Below are positions 25,336 through 34,360 of a stretch of 64,000 nt of DNA, piece by piece; within the stretch, counting starts at the first letter, position 1, and every line of letters starts with the position of its first letter. The DNA comes from Actinomadura opuntiae (lineage in GTDB: Bacteria; Actinomycetota; Actinomycetes; Streptosporangiales; Streptosporangiaceae): contig NZ_JASNWF010000017.1 of assembly GCF_030283205.1 (NCBI RefSeq), positions 124,001-188,000 on the forward strand. The letters run 5' to 3'. The notes beneath the pieces were generated by a model, which did not search any database, was not told the origin of the DNA, and saw nothing but the letters and a program-made list of their open reading frames with translations. The position numbers and the translations under genes are program-made.

Positions 25336-26985
25336 ATGGCATCTGCGCTGCGGGACTGGCTGGACAAGCCGAACACCGGACGCGGCGTACACCTGGCGGC
25401 CGACGACGGCGGCTGGGAGTTCCGCGGCTACGGTGAGCTGGCCTCCGCCGCGCGCCGCACGGCCGGGGCGCTGATCGAGGAGGGCGTCCGGCCGGGCGAT
25501 GTGGTCTGCCTGATCCTGCCCACGGACTTCACCTGCATCGAGACCTACTACGGGGTGTGGGCCGCCGGCGCCACGGTGTGCCTGATCACGCCCCCGCTCT
25601 TCCAGGACGGCGACGACTACGTCGCGCACGTGGCGGCGATCCTGGCGCAGGCCCGGCCGGCGCTGGTCGTCGCGTCCGAGGGGCTCTCGGACTACGCGGG
25701 ACGCGCGATGGAGCAGGCGGGGCTCGGCGGGAGCCCCTGGCTGCCGCGGCAGGCCGAGGCGGAGGCCGAGGTGCAGCCCGCCGGGGAGCTGGCCCTGCTG
25801 CAGTTCACCTCCGGGTCCAGCGGCGCGCCGCGCGGGGTCATGGTGACCTGGGACAACCTGGAGGCCAACAGCGAGCTGATCGCGCGCACGGCCGGGTTCG
25901 AGGACACCGACGTCGTCGCGTCGTGGCTGCCGCTCTACCACGACATGGGCCTGATCGGGACGTTCATCACCCCGATCGCGCGGCAGGGGAGCCTGCGGCT
26001 GATGCGCCCCGACCACTTCATCCGCGACCCCGCACGGTGGATCCGCTGCTTCGCCGACGCCCAGCACACGGCGGCGCCGCCGTTCGCGTACGCGTACTGC
26101 GCGCGGCGGGTGAAGCCGGAGCAGCTGGAGGGCCTCGACCTGTCGGGCTGGAAGATGGCGCTGATCGGCGCGGAGCCCATCGACCCGCACTCGCTGGAGG
26201 TGTTCGCCGAGCTGCTGGAGCCGTTCGGGTTCTCGCGCACGGCGTTCCGCCCGGCGTACGGGATGGCCGAGACGACGCTGCTGGTCACCATGGACAAGGA
26301 GCTGCGCGACCCGCTGGCCGTCCGGCCGGACCCCGAGTCGCTGTCGTTCGGGGAGCCGGTGCGGATCCTGGAGCAGCACACGCTCGGTCCGCGGTCGCGC
26401 GGCGCGAAGGCCGGATGGGTCGTCGGGTGCGGCACCCCGGAGGAGGACGTCCCGGTCACCATCGTCGACGACGACGGCCGCGAGATGCCCGAGGGGGTGC
26501 TCGGCGAGATCGTCGTCGGCGGCGCGTCGGCGTGCCCCGGCTACTACGCGGGCGCCGAGGCCAAGTCGACGCGGTTCATCGACGGGAAGGTCTACACCGG
26601 CGACGCGGGCTTCTTCCACGAGGGGCAGCTGTTCGTGCTCGGCCGGATGGGCGACAGCATCAAGGTGCGCGGCCGGTCCGTCTACGTCGAGGACCTCGAG
26701 TCCAAGATCGCCGAGGTGAGCGGGCTCGGGAAGGGCCGCATCGTGGTCGTCGGCGTGCCGGGCGCCGGGCAGAAGGGCCTGGCGTTGTTCGCCGAGACGC
26801 TGGACGAGGCGTGGGTGCCGGAGGTGCGGGAGATGCTGCGCCGCCGCGTCGGCGAGGACGTCGAGGTGACGATCGTGGTCGGCACCGGGCTCATCCAGCG
26901 GACGTCCAGCGGCAAGCCGCGCCGCCGGTACATGTGGGAGCGGCTCAAGGACGGCCAGATGGACGGTGCCCGCACTGTGAAGTGA
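25336..26985 (+). CDS. Fatty-acyl-AMP ligase / acyl-CoA synthetase-like
   Basis: The 549-residue ANL-superfamily enzyme has P-loop LQFTSGSSGAPRGVM (about 156-170), SWLPLYHDMGLIG as in fatty-acyl-AMP ligases, AYGMAETTLL, YTGDAGFF and a C-terminal TSSGKPRRRYM with the catalytic lysine. The HDMG motif favours an acyl-adenylate-forming enzyme of the FAAL/FadD type, which activates a fatty acid for a carrier protein or CoA. It opens a run of lipid-type genes (25336-33341). The ATG follows AAGGGGA. Confidence 0.85.
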   Translation: MASALRDWLDKPNTGRGVHLAADDGGWEFRGYGELASAARRTAGALIEEGVRPGDVVCLILPTDFTCIETYYGVWAAGATVCLITPPLFQDGDDYVAHVAAILAQARPALVVASEGLSDYAGRAMEQAGLGGSPWLPRQAEAEAEVQPAGELALLQFTSGSSGAPRGVMVTWDNLEANSELIARTAGFEDTDVVASWLPLYHDMGLIGTFITPIARQGSLRLMRPDHFIRDPARWIRCFADAQHTAAPPFAYAYCARRVKPEQLEGLDLSGWKMALIGAEPIDPHSLEVFAELLEPFGFSRTAFRPAYGMAETTLLVTMDKELRDPLAVRPDPESLSFGEPVRILEQHTLGPRSRGAKAGWVVGCGTPEEDVPVTIVDDDGREMPEGVLGEIVVGGASACPGYYAGAEAKSTRFIDGKVYTGDAGFFHEGQLFVLGRMGDSIKVRGRSVYVEDLESKIAEVSGLGKGRIVVVGVPGAGQKGLALFAETLDEAWVPEVREMLRRRVGEDVEVTIVVGTGLIQRTSSGKPRRRYMWERLKDGQMDGARTVK

Positions 26986-27061
26986 GCCGCTGAACGCGAC
27001 GTCCAATTGCTAATGCCGGTGATAACGGACAACATGGCGTTGACGCTCTGAAGGGTCGACG

Positions 27062-30000
27062 ATGCCGGTTGCCAAGTCGCTGTTCCGCGTAGTTCGAGGG
27101 GGGACGACCCCCCACGCCCCCCGGGTCGCTGCGCTCCTGAGTTTGGGCGCCCGCCTGGGCTCCACCGCCCAGAACGCCCTCGAAGTCGCCCGGTTCGGCG
27201 GGCTCGACACCGAGGAGGACGCCTCCCCGTTCGAGGTGGTGACCGAGCAGCGGGTGTACCGGCTGCGGCACTACTTCCCGGACGCGGCGGGCGGCCCGGT
27301 GGTGCTGCTCGTCCCGCCGCTGATGATCACCGCCGAGGTGTACGACATCTCCTCGCGGGTCAGCGCGGTCGGGGTGCTGCGCGACCTCGGCGCCGACCCG
27401 TGGGTGGTCGACTTCGGCGCGCCCGAGCGCGAGCCCGGCGGGCTGGAGCGGACCGTCACCGACCACGTCGTGGCGGTCTCCGACGCCGTGGACCGGATCC
27501 GCGCGGCCACCGGGCGGGACGTCCACCTGGCCGGGTACTCGCAGGGCGGCATGTTCGTCTACCAGGCGGCCGCGTACCGGCGCAGCGAGGGCGTCGCGTC
27601 GGTGGTGACGTTCGGCAGCCCGGCCGACACCAGCGTCGGGCTGCCGTTCGGGCTGCCGAGCTGGATCGCGACCGAGGGCGCCGAGCGGATCCCGGACTGG
27701 ATGCTCGGCGGGTTCGCGGTGCCGGGCTGGGTGACGCGGCTGGGGTTCCAGCTGCTCAGCCCGGTGAAGTCGGTGCGGTCGCGGGCCGAGTTCATCATGC
27801 AGCTGCACGACCGGGAGCGGCTCGCGCCGCGCGAGCGGCAGCGCCGGTTCCTGGAGCGGGAGGGCTGGGTGTCGTGGCCGGGCCCGGCGCTGGCGGAGTT
27901 CATCCGGCAGTTCATCCAGCACAACCGGATGCTGACGGGCGGGTTCGTCATCGGGGACCGGCTGGTGACGCTGGCCGACATCACCTGCCCGGTGCTGACG
28001 TTCGTCGGCGAGGTCGACGAGATCGCGGCGCCGCCGATGGTGCGCGGTATCCGGCGGGCCGCGCCGCGCGCCCAGGTGTACGAGGCGTGCCTGCGGGCCG
28101 GGCACTTCGGGCTCGTCGTCGGGAGCCACGCGATCTCGCGGACGTGGCCGTCGGTGGCGGCCTGGGTGCGCTGGCGCGAGGGCGAGGGGGAGCTGCCGGA
28201 GATCGTCGCGCCGGTGACCGGGGACGAGGAGGTGCCGTCCGCGGCCCTGCCCGGCGGCCCCGCGGGCTACGGGCTGCAGCTGGCGATGGGCGTCGGGACG
28301 AGCGCGGCGCGCTCGGCGTTCCGGACGGCGGCGCGGGCCGTCCAGGGGACGCGGCAGCTGACCGGCGAGGCCGCGCAGAACCTGCCGCGGCTCGCCCGGC
28401 TGGAGCGGATCCACTCCAACACCCGCATGTCGATGGGGCTGCTGCTGGACGAGCAGGCCCGGCGCATGCCGGAGGAGGTGTTCTTCCTCTACCAGGGGCG
28501 CGCGCACACCCACGACGCGGCCAAGCGGCGCATCGACGCGATCGTGCGGGGGCTGCTCCACATCGGCGTCCGGCACGGCGAGGCGGTGGGCGTGCTGATG
28601 GGGACGCGCCCGTCGGCGCTGGCGCTGGTCGCGGCGCTGAGCCGGCTCGGCGCGGTCGCGGTGCTGCTGCGCCCGGACGGCGATCCGGCGGCGGAGGCGG
28701 CGCTCGGCGGGATCACCCGGGTGATCGCCGACCCCGAGCACGCCGCGCGCGCCGCCCGGCTGGACGGCGTGGAGGGGTTCGTGCTCGGCGGCGGGGGAGG
28801 CGGCGGCCGGCACGGCGGCCGGAACGGCGAGCGGGGCCCGCTGACCGACATGGAGCTGATCGACCCGGACGCCGTCGAACCGCCGAAGTGGTTCCGGCCG
28901 AACCCCGGCCGGGCCGGCGACCTCGCGTTCGTGCTCTTCAGCGGGGACGGCGAGCACCTGCGGGCGAACCGGATCACCAACCGGCGGTGGGCGCTGTCGG
29001 CGTTCGGCACGGCCTCGTCCGCCGCGCTGTCCCCGGCCGACACCGTCTACAGCATCACGCCGCTGCAGCATCCGTCGGCGCTGCTGATGAGCCTCGGCGG
29101 CGCGGTCGCGGGCGGCGCGCGGCTGGCGCTCGCCGGCGGCTACGACCCCGAGACGTTCTGGGACGAGGCGCGCCGCTACGGGGTGACCGTGGCGTCCTAC
29201 ACCTGGACGCTGCTGCGCGACCTGGTCGACGCGCCGCCGAACCCGGCCGAGCGGCACCACGCCGTCCGGCTGTTCATCGGGTCGGGGATGCCGCGCAACC
29301 TGTGGCGGCGGGTCGAGGACCGGTTCGCGCCCGCCCGGGTGCTGGAGTTCTACGCCTCGACCCAGGGCGAGGCGGTGCTGGTGAACCTGAGCGGCAAGAA
29401 GCCCGGGTCGCTCGGCCGGCCGCTGCCCGGCAGCGCCGAGGTGCGGCTGGCCCGCTACGACCTGGAGAGCGGCCGGCTGGTGCAGGGCCCGGACGGCCTC
29501 GGGATCGAGTGCGAGCCCGGGGAGATCGGCATGCTGCTCGCGCGGGTCCGCCCGTCGGCGCTCGCGGCAGCCGCGTCCCACGAGGGAGGACGGCCCCCCG
29601 GATCGGGCTCCCGGACGGTGCGCGGGGTGTTCCGGCCCGAGGACGCGTGGACGATCACCGGCGACCTGTTCCGGCGCGACGCCGACGGCGACTTCTGGCT
29701 GGTCGGCCGGGACGCCGAGCTGATCCGCACGGCGGAGGGGATCGTCCCGCCGGGGCCGATCCGCGACGCGCTCGGCGACCTGCCCTACATCGACACCGTC
29801 GCCGTCTACGGCGTCCCGGTGGGTGACCGCGAGCTCGCCGCGGCGGCCGTCAGCCTGCGCGGGGGCGCCTCGTCCGCGGAGGGCGCCGGGCTGAAGCCGG
29901 TGGACCTGTCGGAGGCGCTGCTGCGGGTGGATCCTGGGCTGCGGCCGTCGATCGTCCGGGTGGTGGACGAGGTGCCCGTCACGGGCGGGCGGCGGCTGCG

Positions 30001-30145
30001 GACGGCGCCGCTGCGCGAGGAGGGCATCCCCGCGGTGGACGACGGCCGGGTCTACTACCGGGACCGGTCGGGCGCGTACCGTCCGCTGACCGAGGCGGCG
30101 CGGCGGCGGCTGCTGCGCGCGCCCGCGGCCCGCGAGGCGCGCTGA
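27062..30145 (+). CDS. PhaC-like alpha/beta hydrolase fused to degenerate AMP-forming domain
   Basis: The 1027-residue fusion has an N-terminal half (about 60-370) like PHA-synthase-type hydrolases: LAGYSQGGMFVYQ with serine as nucleophile, FVGEVDEIAAP and RAGHFGLVVGSHA completing a Ser-Asp-His triad. The C-terminal half (about 450-1020) follows the acyl-CoA synthetase fold (FYASTQGEAVLVN, FWLVGRDAELIRTAEG). It lacks the usual P-loop (FSGDGEHLRANRIT instead of TSGTTGxPKG), and the A10 lysine region reads TGGRRLRTAPL. Catalysis by the second half is therefore doubtful. Residues 13-30 are encoded by a GC-palindrome also found in an intergenic region. Confidence 0.75.
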   Translation: MPVAKSLFRVVRGGTTPHAPRVAALLSLGARLGSTAQNALEVARFGGLDTEEDASPFEVVTEQRVYRLRHYFPDAAGGPVVLLVPPLMITAEVYDISSRVSAVGVLRDLGADPWVVDFGAPEREPGGLERTVTDHVVAVSDAVDRIRAATGRDVHLAGYSQGGMFVYQAAAYRRSEGVASVVTFGSPADTSVGLPFGLPSWIATEGAERIPDWMLGGFAVPGWVTRLGFQLLSPVKSVRSRAEFIMQLHDRERLAPRERQRRFLEREGWVSWPGPALAEFIRQFIQHNRMLTGGFVIGDRLVTLADITCPVLTFVGEVDEIAAPPMVRGIRRAAPRAQVYEACLRAGHFGLVVGSHAISRTWPSVAAWVRWREGEGELPEIVAPVTGDEEVPSAALPGGPAGYGLQLAMGVGTSAARSAFRTAARAVQGTRQLTGEAAQNLPRLARLERIHSNTRMSMGLLLDEQARRMPEEVFFLYQGRAHTHDAAKRRIDAIVRGLLHIGVRHGEAVGVLMGTRPSALALVAALSRLGAVAVLLRPDGDPAAEAALGGITRVIADPEHAARAARLDGVEGFVLGGGGGGGRHGGRNGERGPLTDMELIDPDAVEPPKWFRPNPGRAGDLAFVLFSGDGEHLRANRITNRRWALSAFGTASSAALSPADTVYSITPLQHPSALLMSLGGAVAGGARLALAGGYDPETFWDEARRYGVTVASYTWTLLRDLVDAPPNPAERHHAVRLFIGSGMPRNLWRRVEDRFAPARVLEFYASTQGEAVLVNLSGKKPGSLGRPLPGSAEVRLARYDLESGRLVQGPDGLGIECEPGEIGMLLARVRPSALAAAASHEGGRPPGSGSRTVRGVFRPEDAWTITGDLFRRDADGDFWLVGRDAELIRTAEGIVPPGPIRDALGDLPYIDTVAVYGVPVGDRELAAAAVSLRGGASSAEGAGLKPVDLSEALLRVDPGLRPSIVRVVDEVPVTGGRRLRTAPLREEGIPAVDDGRVYYRDRSGAYRPLTEAARRRLLRAPAAREAR
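27098..27128. repeat. GC-palindromic element inside coding sequence
   Basis: GGGGGG-ACGA-CCCCCC followed by ACGCCCCCCG repeats the layout of 8319-8342 (GGGGGGG-CGA-CCCCCC then GGGCCCCCCG). Here it encodes RGGTTPHAPR near the protein N-terminus. Confidence 0.5.
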
Positions 30146-30197
30146 GCGCCCGGACCCGCATCCCTCCCGTGCCGTCCCGGAGGCATAACTCACCCGG

Positions 30198-30262
30198 CGT
30201 AAGCCTGGACTTACGGACGTCCGCTGCGTTACAACAAAGCGACAGAAACTGCACTTTTGTTG
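30198..30262. promoter_or_regulatory. Two inverted repeats upstream of the P450 pseudogene
   Basis: CGTAAG-CCTGGA-CTTACG (30198-30215) is perfect. CAACAAAG (30232-30239) and CTTTTGTTG (30254-30262) form a second, slightly imperfect repeat. The AT-richer context fits a promoter/operator region, perhaps for the TetR protein at 33440 whose own upstream region also contains ACAAC and GTTGCAC half-motifs. Confidence 0.4.
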
Positions 30263-30302
30263 CACGCCCGGCATCGGCCCGGGCGGCGCGTCCGGAGGGT
30301 TC

Positions 30303-31661
30303 ATGACGAGCGTGCTCGCGCCGCCGCCGGAGGGCAGCGGTCTCAAGGCGGTCCCCGGCGTCCCCGGAATCCCGTACGTCGGCAACACCCTCAGCGTCAT
30401 GCGCGACCCGATCGGGATGGCCCGGCGGCGCTACGAGGAGTACGGCCCGATCGCGTGGGGCTGGCTGCTCGGCATGCGGACCTGCACCGTCCAGGGCCCG
30501 GAGGCCGCCGAGGCGGTGCTGGTCAACCGGGACAAGGCGTTCGCCAACGGGCCCGCGTGGAGCTACTTCATCGGGCCGTTCTTCCACCGCGGCATCATGC
30601 TCCTGGACTTCGAGGAGCACCTGCACCACCGCCGCATCATGCAGCAGGCGTTCACCCGGCCCCGGCTGCAGGCGTACATGGAGGCGATGGCGCCCGGCAT
30701 CGTCCGGGGCGTCGAGGCGTGGGACGCCCGGTCCGGCTTCAAGGTCTACGACCACGTCAAGCAGCTCACGCTCGACCTCGCCACGGACGTCTTCATGGGC
30801 GTCGAGCTGGACCGCGCCGAGGCCGACCGGGTCAACGGCGCGTTCATCGACGCCGTCCGCGCGGGCACCGCCTACGTCCGGTTCAACGTCCGCGGCCTGC
30901 GCTGGAACAAGGGCCTGCGGGCCCGCAAGGAGCTGGAGGCGTTCTTCTACCAGCACCTGCCCGCCAAGCGGCGCGACGGCGGCGACGACCTGTTCGCGGC
31001 GCTGTGCGAGGCGGAGACCGACGACGGGCAGCGCTTCACCGACGAGGACGTCGTCAACCACATGATCTTCGCGCTGATGGCGGCGCACGACACCACCACC
31101 ATCACGCTCACCACGATGGCCTACTACCTGGCCAAGTTCCCCGAATGGCAGGAGCGGCTGCGGGACGAGTCGCAGGCGCTGGCCGAGCGGCTCGGTCGGC
31201 CGTCGCTGGAGTACGCGGACCTCGACGCGCTGACCGGCATCGACATGGTGATGAAGGAGTCGCTGCGGATGGTCCCGCCCGTCCCCGCGCTGCCGCGCCG
31301 GGTCGTCAAGGACACCTCGATCCTCGGCTACCACATCCCCGCCGGCACGACCGTCGTCGTCCCGATGCTCAGCAACCACCACATGGCCCAGTGGTAGAAG
31401 GACCCCGACACCTTCGACCCCGAGCGGTTCTCGCCGGAGCGCCGCGAGGACAAGGTGCACAAGTACGCGTGGTCGCCGTTCGGCGGCGGCGCGCACAAGT
31501 GCATCGGGATGTACTTCGCGGGGATGCAGGTGAAGACGATCCTGCACCAGGTGCTCCAGCGGTACCGGTGGAGCGTGCCCGCGCGGTACGAATGGCCGCT
31601 GGACACCACGTCGCTGCCGTCCCCGAAGGACGGCCTGCCCGTCCGCCTCGACCGGCTCTAG
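30303..31661 (+). pseudogene. Cytochrome P450 interrupted by an in-frame TAG
   Basis: The first 364 codons carry the I-helix AAHDTTTI and the ExxR motif (KESLRM), then end at TAG (31395-31397) in the context AQW*KDPDTFDPERF. Reading through, the same frame continues without error to the heme loop SPFGGGAHKCIGMYFAG and a normal C-terminus at 31661 (452 codons). The position is normally Trp (TGG), so a single G-to-A change explains it. The truncated product lacks the heme cysteine and would be inactive unless the stop is read through or is a sequencing error. It is otherwise intact, so the change is recent. An SDR gene follows 9 bp later. Confidence 0.85.
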
Positions 31662-31670
31662 GAGGCCGCC

Positions 31671-32480
31671 ATGAGCAAGGTCATCGCGATCACCGGTGCG
31701 GCGCGCGGGATCGGCCTCGCGACCGCCCGCGCGCTGAAGGCGCGGGGCGCCTCGGTGGTCATCGGCGACATCGACGAGGCCGCCGTGAAGGAGGCGGGCG
31801 AGTCGCTGGGCGTCGCCGCGTTCCCGCTGGACGTGACGGCCCGCGAGTCGTTCGAGGCGTTCCTGGCGAACGCCGAGGACGCGGCCGGGCCGCTGGACGT
31901 CCTGGTGAACAACGCCGGGATCATGCCGATCGGCCCCGTCACCGGCGAGAGCGACGCCGACGCCCGCCGCTGCCTGGACATCAACGTGCACGGCGTCATG
32001 CTCGGGACCAAGCTGGCGCTGGCCCGGATGCTGCCGCGCGGGCGCGGCCACGTGATCAACGTGGCGTCCGTCGCCGGGGTGCTGCCGACGCCGGGCCTCG
32101 CGCTCTACAACGCCAGCAAGTCCGCCGTCGTCGCGTTCACCGAGGCGGCGCGGCTGGAGGTGCAGGGACGCGGCGTCCACGTGTCCGCGGTGCTGCCGAC
32201 GTTCACCAACACCGACCTGATCGCGGGGACGCGCAGCCCGAAGGGGATGCGCAACTGCGAGCCGGAGGAGATCGCCGCCGCCGTCGCGGAACTGATCGCC
32301 CGGCCGCGCCCGCAGGTCGTGGTGCCGAAGGCGCTGGGCCGGCAGATCCGGTTCGGCGCCCTGCTGCCGGACCGGCTCAAGCAGGCCGTCTCCCGCCGCT
32401 ACGGCCTCGACACGCTCTTCCTCGACTACGACCCCGAAGCGCGCAAGGCCTATGACGCCAGAATCCGCTCCGCCCCGTGA
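31671..32480 (+). CDS. Short-chain dehydrogenase/reductase
   Basis: The 269-residue classical SDR has the cofactor motif TGAARGIG (9-16), NNAG, and the active-site tetrad with Ser (NVASVAG) and YNASK. The Asp in GDID at the end of strand 2 suggests NAD preference. The C-terminal 60 residues resemble those of mycobacterial lipid-associated SDRs. It is next to the P450 pseudogene behind a TAGGAGG ribosome site, so the pair once formed an oxidation module (hydroxylation then alcohol oxidation). Confidence 0.9.
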   Translation: MSKVIAITGAARGIGLATARALKARGASVVIGDIDEAAVKEAGESLGVAAFPLDVTARESFEAFLANAEDAAGPLDVLVNNAGIMPIGPVTGESDADARRCLDINVHGVMLGTKLALARMLPRGRGHVINVASVAGVLPTPGLALYNASKSAVVAFTEAARLEVQGRGVHVSAVLPTFTNTDLIAGTRSPKGMRNCEPEEIAAAVAELIARPRPQVVVPKALGRQIRFGALLPDRLKQAVSRRYGLDTLFLDYDPEARKAYDARIRSAP

Positions 32481-32483
32481 TTT

Positions 32484-33335
32484 TCAACGCGGGGGGTGGG
32501 TGGCTCGGGCGCGGCGGAAGGCCCGGCGGGCCTGCGGGAGGTAGCGGACGGTCTCGGGGAGCAGCGGCCACAGGCGGTTCCCGCTCCGGACGATCGCCGC
32601 GAACCGGCGGTACCGGCGCTCGTCGGCCTCGGTCCACGGCAGGTCCAGCAGCTCGCGCATCCGGGGATGGAGGCCGCCGACCGTGATGAACCGGGCGACC
32701 GCGTTCAGCGGCGGCGACACCGCCCGCCACACCGGCGCCGGGACCTTCGGCGGCGCGGGCAGGCCCTTGGTGACGTAGCCGACGCCGTACCGGGCGGTCT
32801 TGTGCGCGACGATCTCCTCGTCCAGCATCCGCTTCCAGTACGCCTGGAACGCCTCCCAGTCGTCCGGCATGGCCCGGTCGCTGACCCCGTACATGCGGAA
32901 CCAGGTCTTCGACTCGTCGTAGATGCGGCGCTTCTCCGCCTCGCCGAGGGGCCGGACGAACGTCTCGATGCAGTAGAGCATCGCGTCGAGGAAGGTCGCG
33001 TGCGCCCAGTAGTAGGTCTCGGGGTCGAGCGCGTGGTAGCGGGAGCCGTCCGGCATCGTCCCCTTGATGTCGACGTGGAAGTCGCGGACCTGGCGGCCCG
33101 TCGCGGCGGAGCGGTCGCCGCCGTAGACGGTGTCCAGGATCGGTCCGGCGGAGCGCTTCAGCCGCGCGAACGTCTCGGAGAAGAACACCGAGTGGTCCAG
33201 GACGCCCTGGCCGAGTGCCGGGAGCATGTTCTGCAGCACGGCGGCGCGCGGGCCGACCAGCAGCATCCGGGTGTCGCCGAAGTACCGCCAGGTCAGCGAG
33301 CCGGGACCGAGGGGAGTGGGCGCTGGGTCGGACAT
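32484..33335 (-). CDS. Oxygenase MpaB / rubber-oxygenase-like (DUF2236)
   Basis: The protein of about 283 residues has the DUF2236 pattern: GPGSLTWRYFGDTRMLLVGPRAAVLQ, VFFSETFARLKRSAG, HVDIKGTMPDGSRYHALDPETYYWAHATFLDAML with a histidine heme-ligand candidate, and PLGEAEKRRIYDESKTW. Family members include the b-type heme latex-clearing protein and MpaB, which oxidatively cleave isoprenoid chains. The ATG at 33335 is used; a GTG two codons upstream (33341) is also possible. It converges on the SDR gene and is divergent from a TetR gene. Confidence 0.85.
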   Translation of the reverse strand: MSDPAPTPLGPGSLTWRYFGDTRMLLVGPRAAVLQNMLPALGQGVLDHSVFFSETFARLKRSAGPILDTVYGGDRSAATGRQVRDFHVDIKGTMPDGSRYHALDPETYYWAHATFLDAMLYCIETFVRPLGEAEKRRIYDESKTWFRMYGVSDRAMPDDWEAFQAYWKRMLDEEIVAHKTARYGVGYVTKGLPAPPKVPAPVWRAVSPPLNAVARFITVGGLHPRMRELLDLPWTEADERRYRRFAAIVRSGNRLWPLLPETVRYLPQARRAFRRARATHPPR

Positions 33336-33367
33336 GGGCACCGCCGGGGGGAGACGCGGATGGAACA

Positions 33368-33396
33368 GAACAACGATAATTGTAGCTATGTTGCAC
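33368..33396. promoter_or_regulatory. AT-rich operator-like region before tetR
   Basis: The segment contains ACAACGATAATTGT, an imperfect inverted repeat, followed by ATGTTGCAC. It sits between the divergent MpaB-like and TetR genes in otherwise very GC-rich DNA, so it is a likely TetR-controlled promoter region. Confidence 0.4.
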
Positions 33397-33439
33397 CCGC
33401 GGGCGCGGAGGGGCCCTTCGGGGCGGTTAGGGTGCCTGC

Positions 33440-34096
33440 ATGACCACGGACGCGACCTCCCTGACCGGCGCCCGGCCGTCCGACGACCGCCGGGCGGACG
33501 GGCTGCTCGCCCGCCTCTCCGACCCCGCCGCCGACGGCGACGGCCTCGACGCCCGGATCCTGGACGCCGCGCTCGGCGAGTTCGAGACCTACGGGCTGCG
33601 CCGGGTCAGCGTGGAGGACGTGGCCAAGCGGGCCGGCGTCGCGCGCACCACCATCTACCGGCGGTTCACCAACAAGGAGCAGCTCCTCCAGGCGGTGATC
33701 CTGCGCGAGTGCCGCCGCTTCCTGACCGGGATCGCCCGGGCGACCGAGGGCCTGGCCTCGCCCGAGGACGCGGTGGTCGAGGGGTTCGTGGCCGGACTGC
33801 AGAGCGCCCGCACGCACCCGCTGATGACCCGCGTCCTGCAGAGCGAACCGGAGGCGTTCCTGCCGCAGCTCAGCATGAACGGCGGCGCGGTGATGCTCGC
33901 CGCCCGCGACATCCTCGCCGACCGCCTGCGCCGCGCCCGCCCCGACCGCGCCGACGAGCACAACGCCGTCGCCGAGGTGCTGCTGCGGGTCGCGGTGTCG
34001 CTGCTGCTCGTCCCCGGCGGCGGCCTCGCCCTGGACGACGAGGACGCCATCCGCACCTTCGCCCGCGACTACCTCACCCGAATGTTGCGTTCCTAA
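33440..34096 (+). CDS. TetR-family transcriptional regulator
   Basis: The 218-residue protein has a helix-turn-helix at about 35-80 (ILDAALGEFETYGLRRVSVEDVAKRAGVARTTIYRRF), preceded by a 30-residue polar N-terminal extension. It probably controls the neighbouring oxygenase and lipid-modification genes. The ligand is unknown but likely hydrophobic, given the context. A strong hairpin follows the stop. Confidence 0.9.
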   Translation: MTTDATSLTGARPSDDRRADGLLARLSDPAADGDGLDARILDAALGEFETYGLRRVSVEDVAKRAGVARTTIYRRFTNKEQLLQAVILRECRRFLTGIARATEGLASPEDAVVEGFVAGLQSARTHPLMTRVLQSEPEAFLPQLSMNGGAVMLAARDILADRLRRARPDRADEHNAVAEVLLRVAVSLLLVPGGGLALDDEDAIRTFARDYLTRMLRS

Positions 34097-34100
34097 GGCA

Positions 34101-34128
34101 GCGCCCTTGGCGTCAGGCGCCAGGGCGC
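34101..34128 (+). terminator. Hairpin after tetR
   Basis: The arms GCGCCCTTGGCG and CGCCAGGGCGC pair with one bulged T around a TCAGG loop, starting 4 nt after the TetR stop. There is no T-run. The remainder to 34360 shows no gene. Confidence 0.6.
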
Positions 34129-34360
34129 CTTCCTTCGGCGGGCACTGCGTGCGATCGCTGCATCGCTTCGACTCGGCCCTGGGGGCCTCGCTGCGCGATC
34201 AAGTTCTCGCAAGCTCGAACTTGGCTTCGCTCGCGATCGCGACGGTTCGGGTTGTTGCGTGGCTGGGGAAGAACGTGCTTCTCGCAAGGTGGTTCCTTCG
34301 CTTGGGGGCGTCCCGTACTCTCTGGTTTGTCGAATTTCGTTCTAGAATCGGAGGCGCGGC

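Noticed and set aside
26945..30400. 1151-codon minus-strand ORF antisense to the PhaC/AMP-ligase fusion
   Set aside because: High GC keeps all frames open. The product is Arg/Pro/Gln-rich without domains, while the plus-strand frame has clear motifs.
31395..31397. TAG in the P450 as a pyrrolysine or programmed recoding site
   Set aside because: No recoding machinery or structure is apparent. A Trp-to-stop point change is the simpler explanation.
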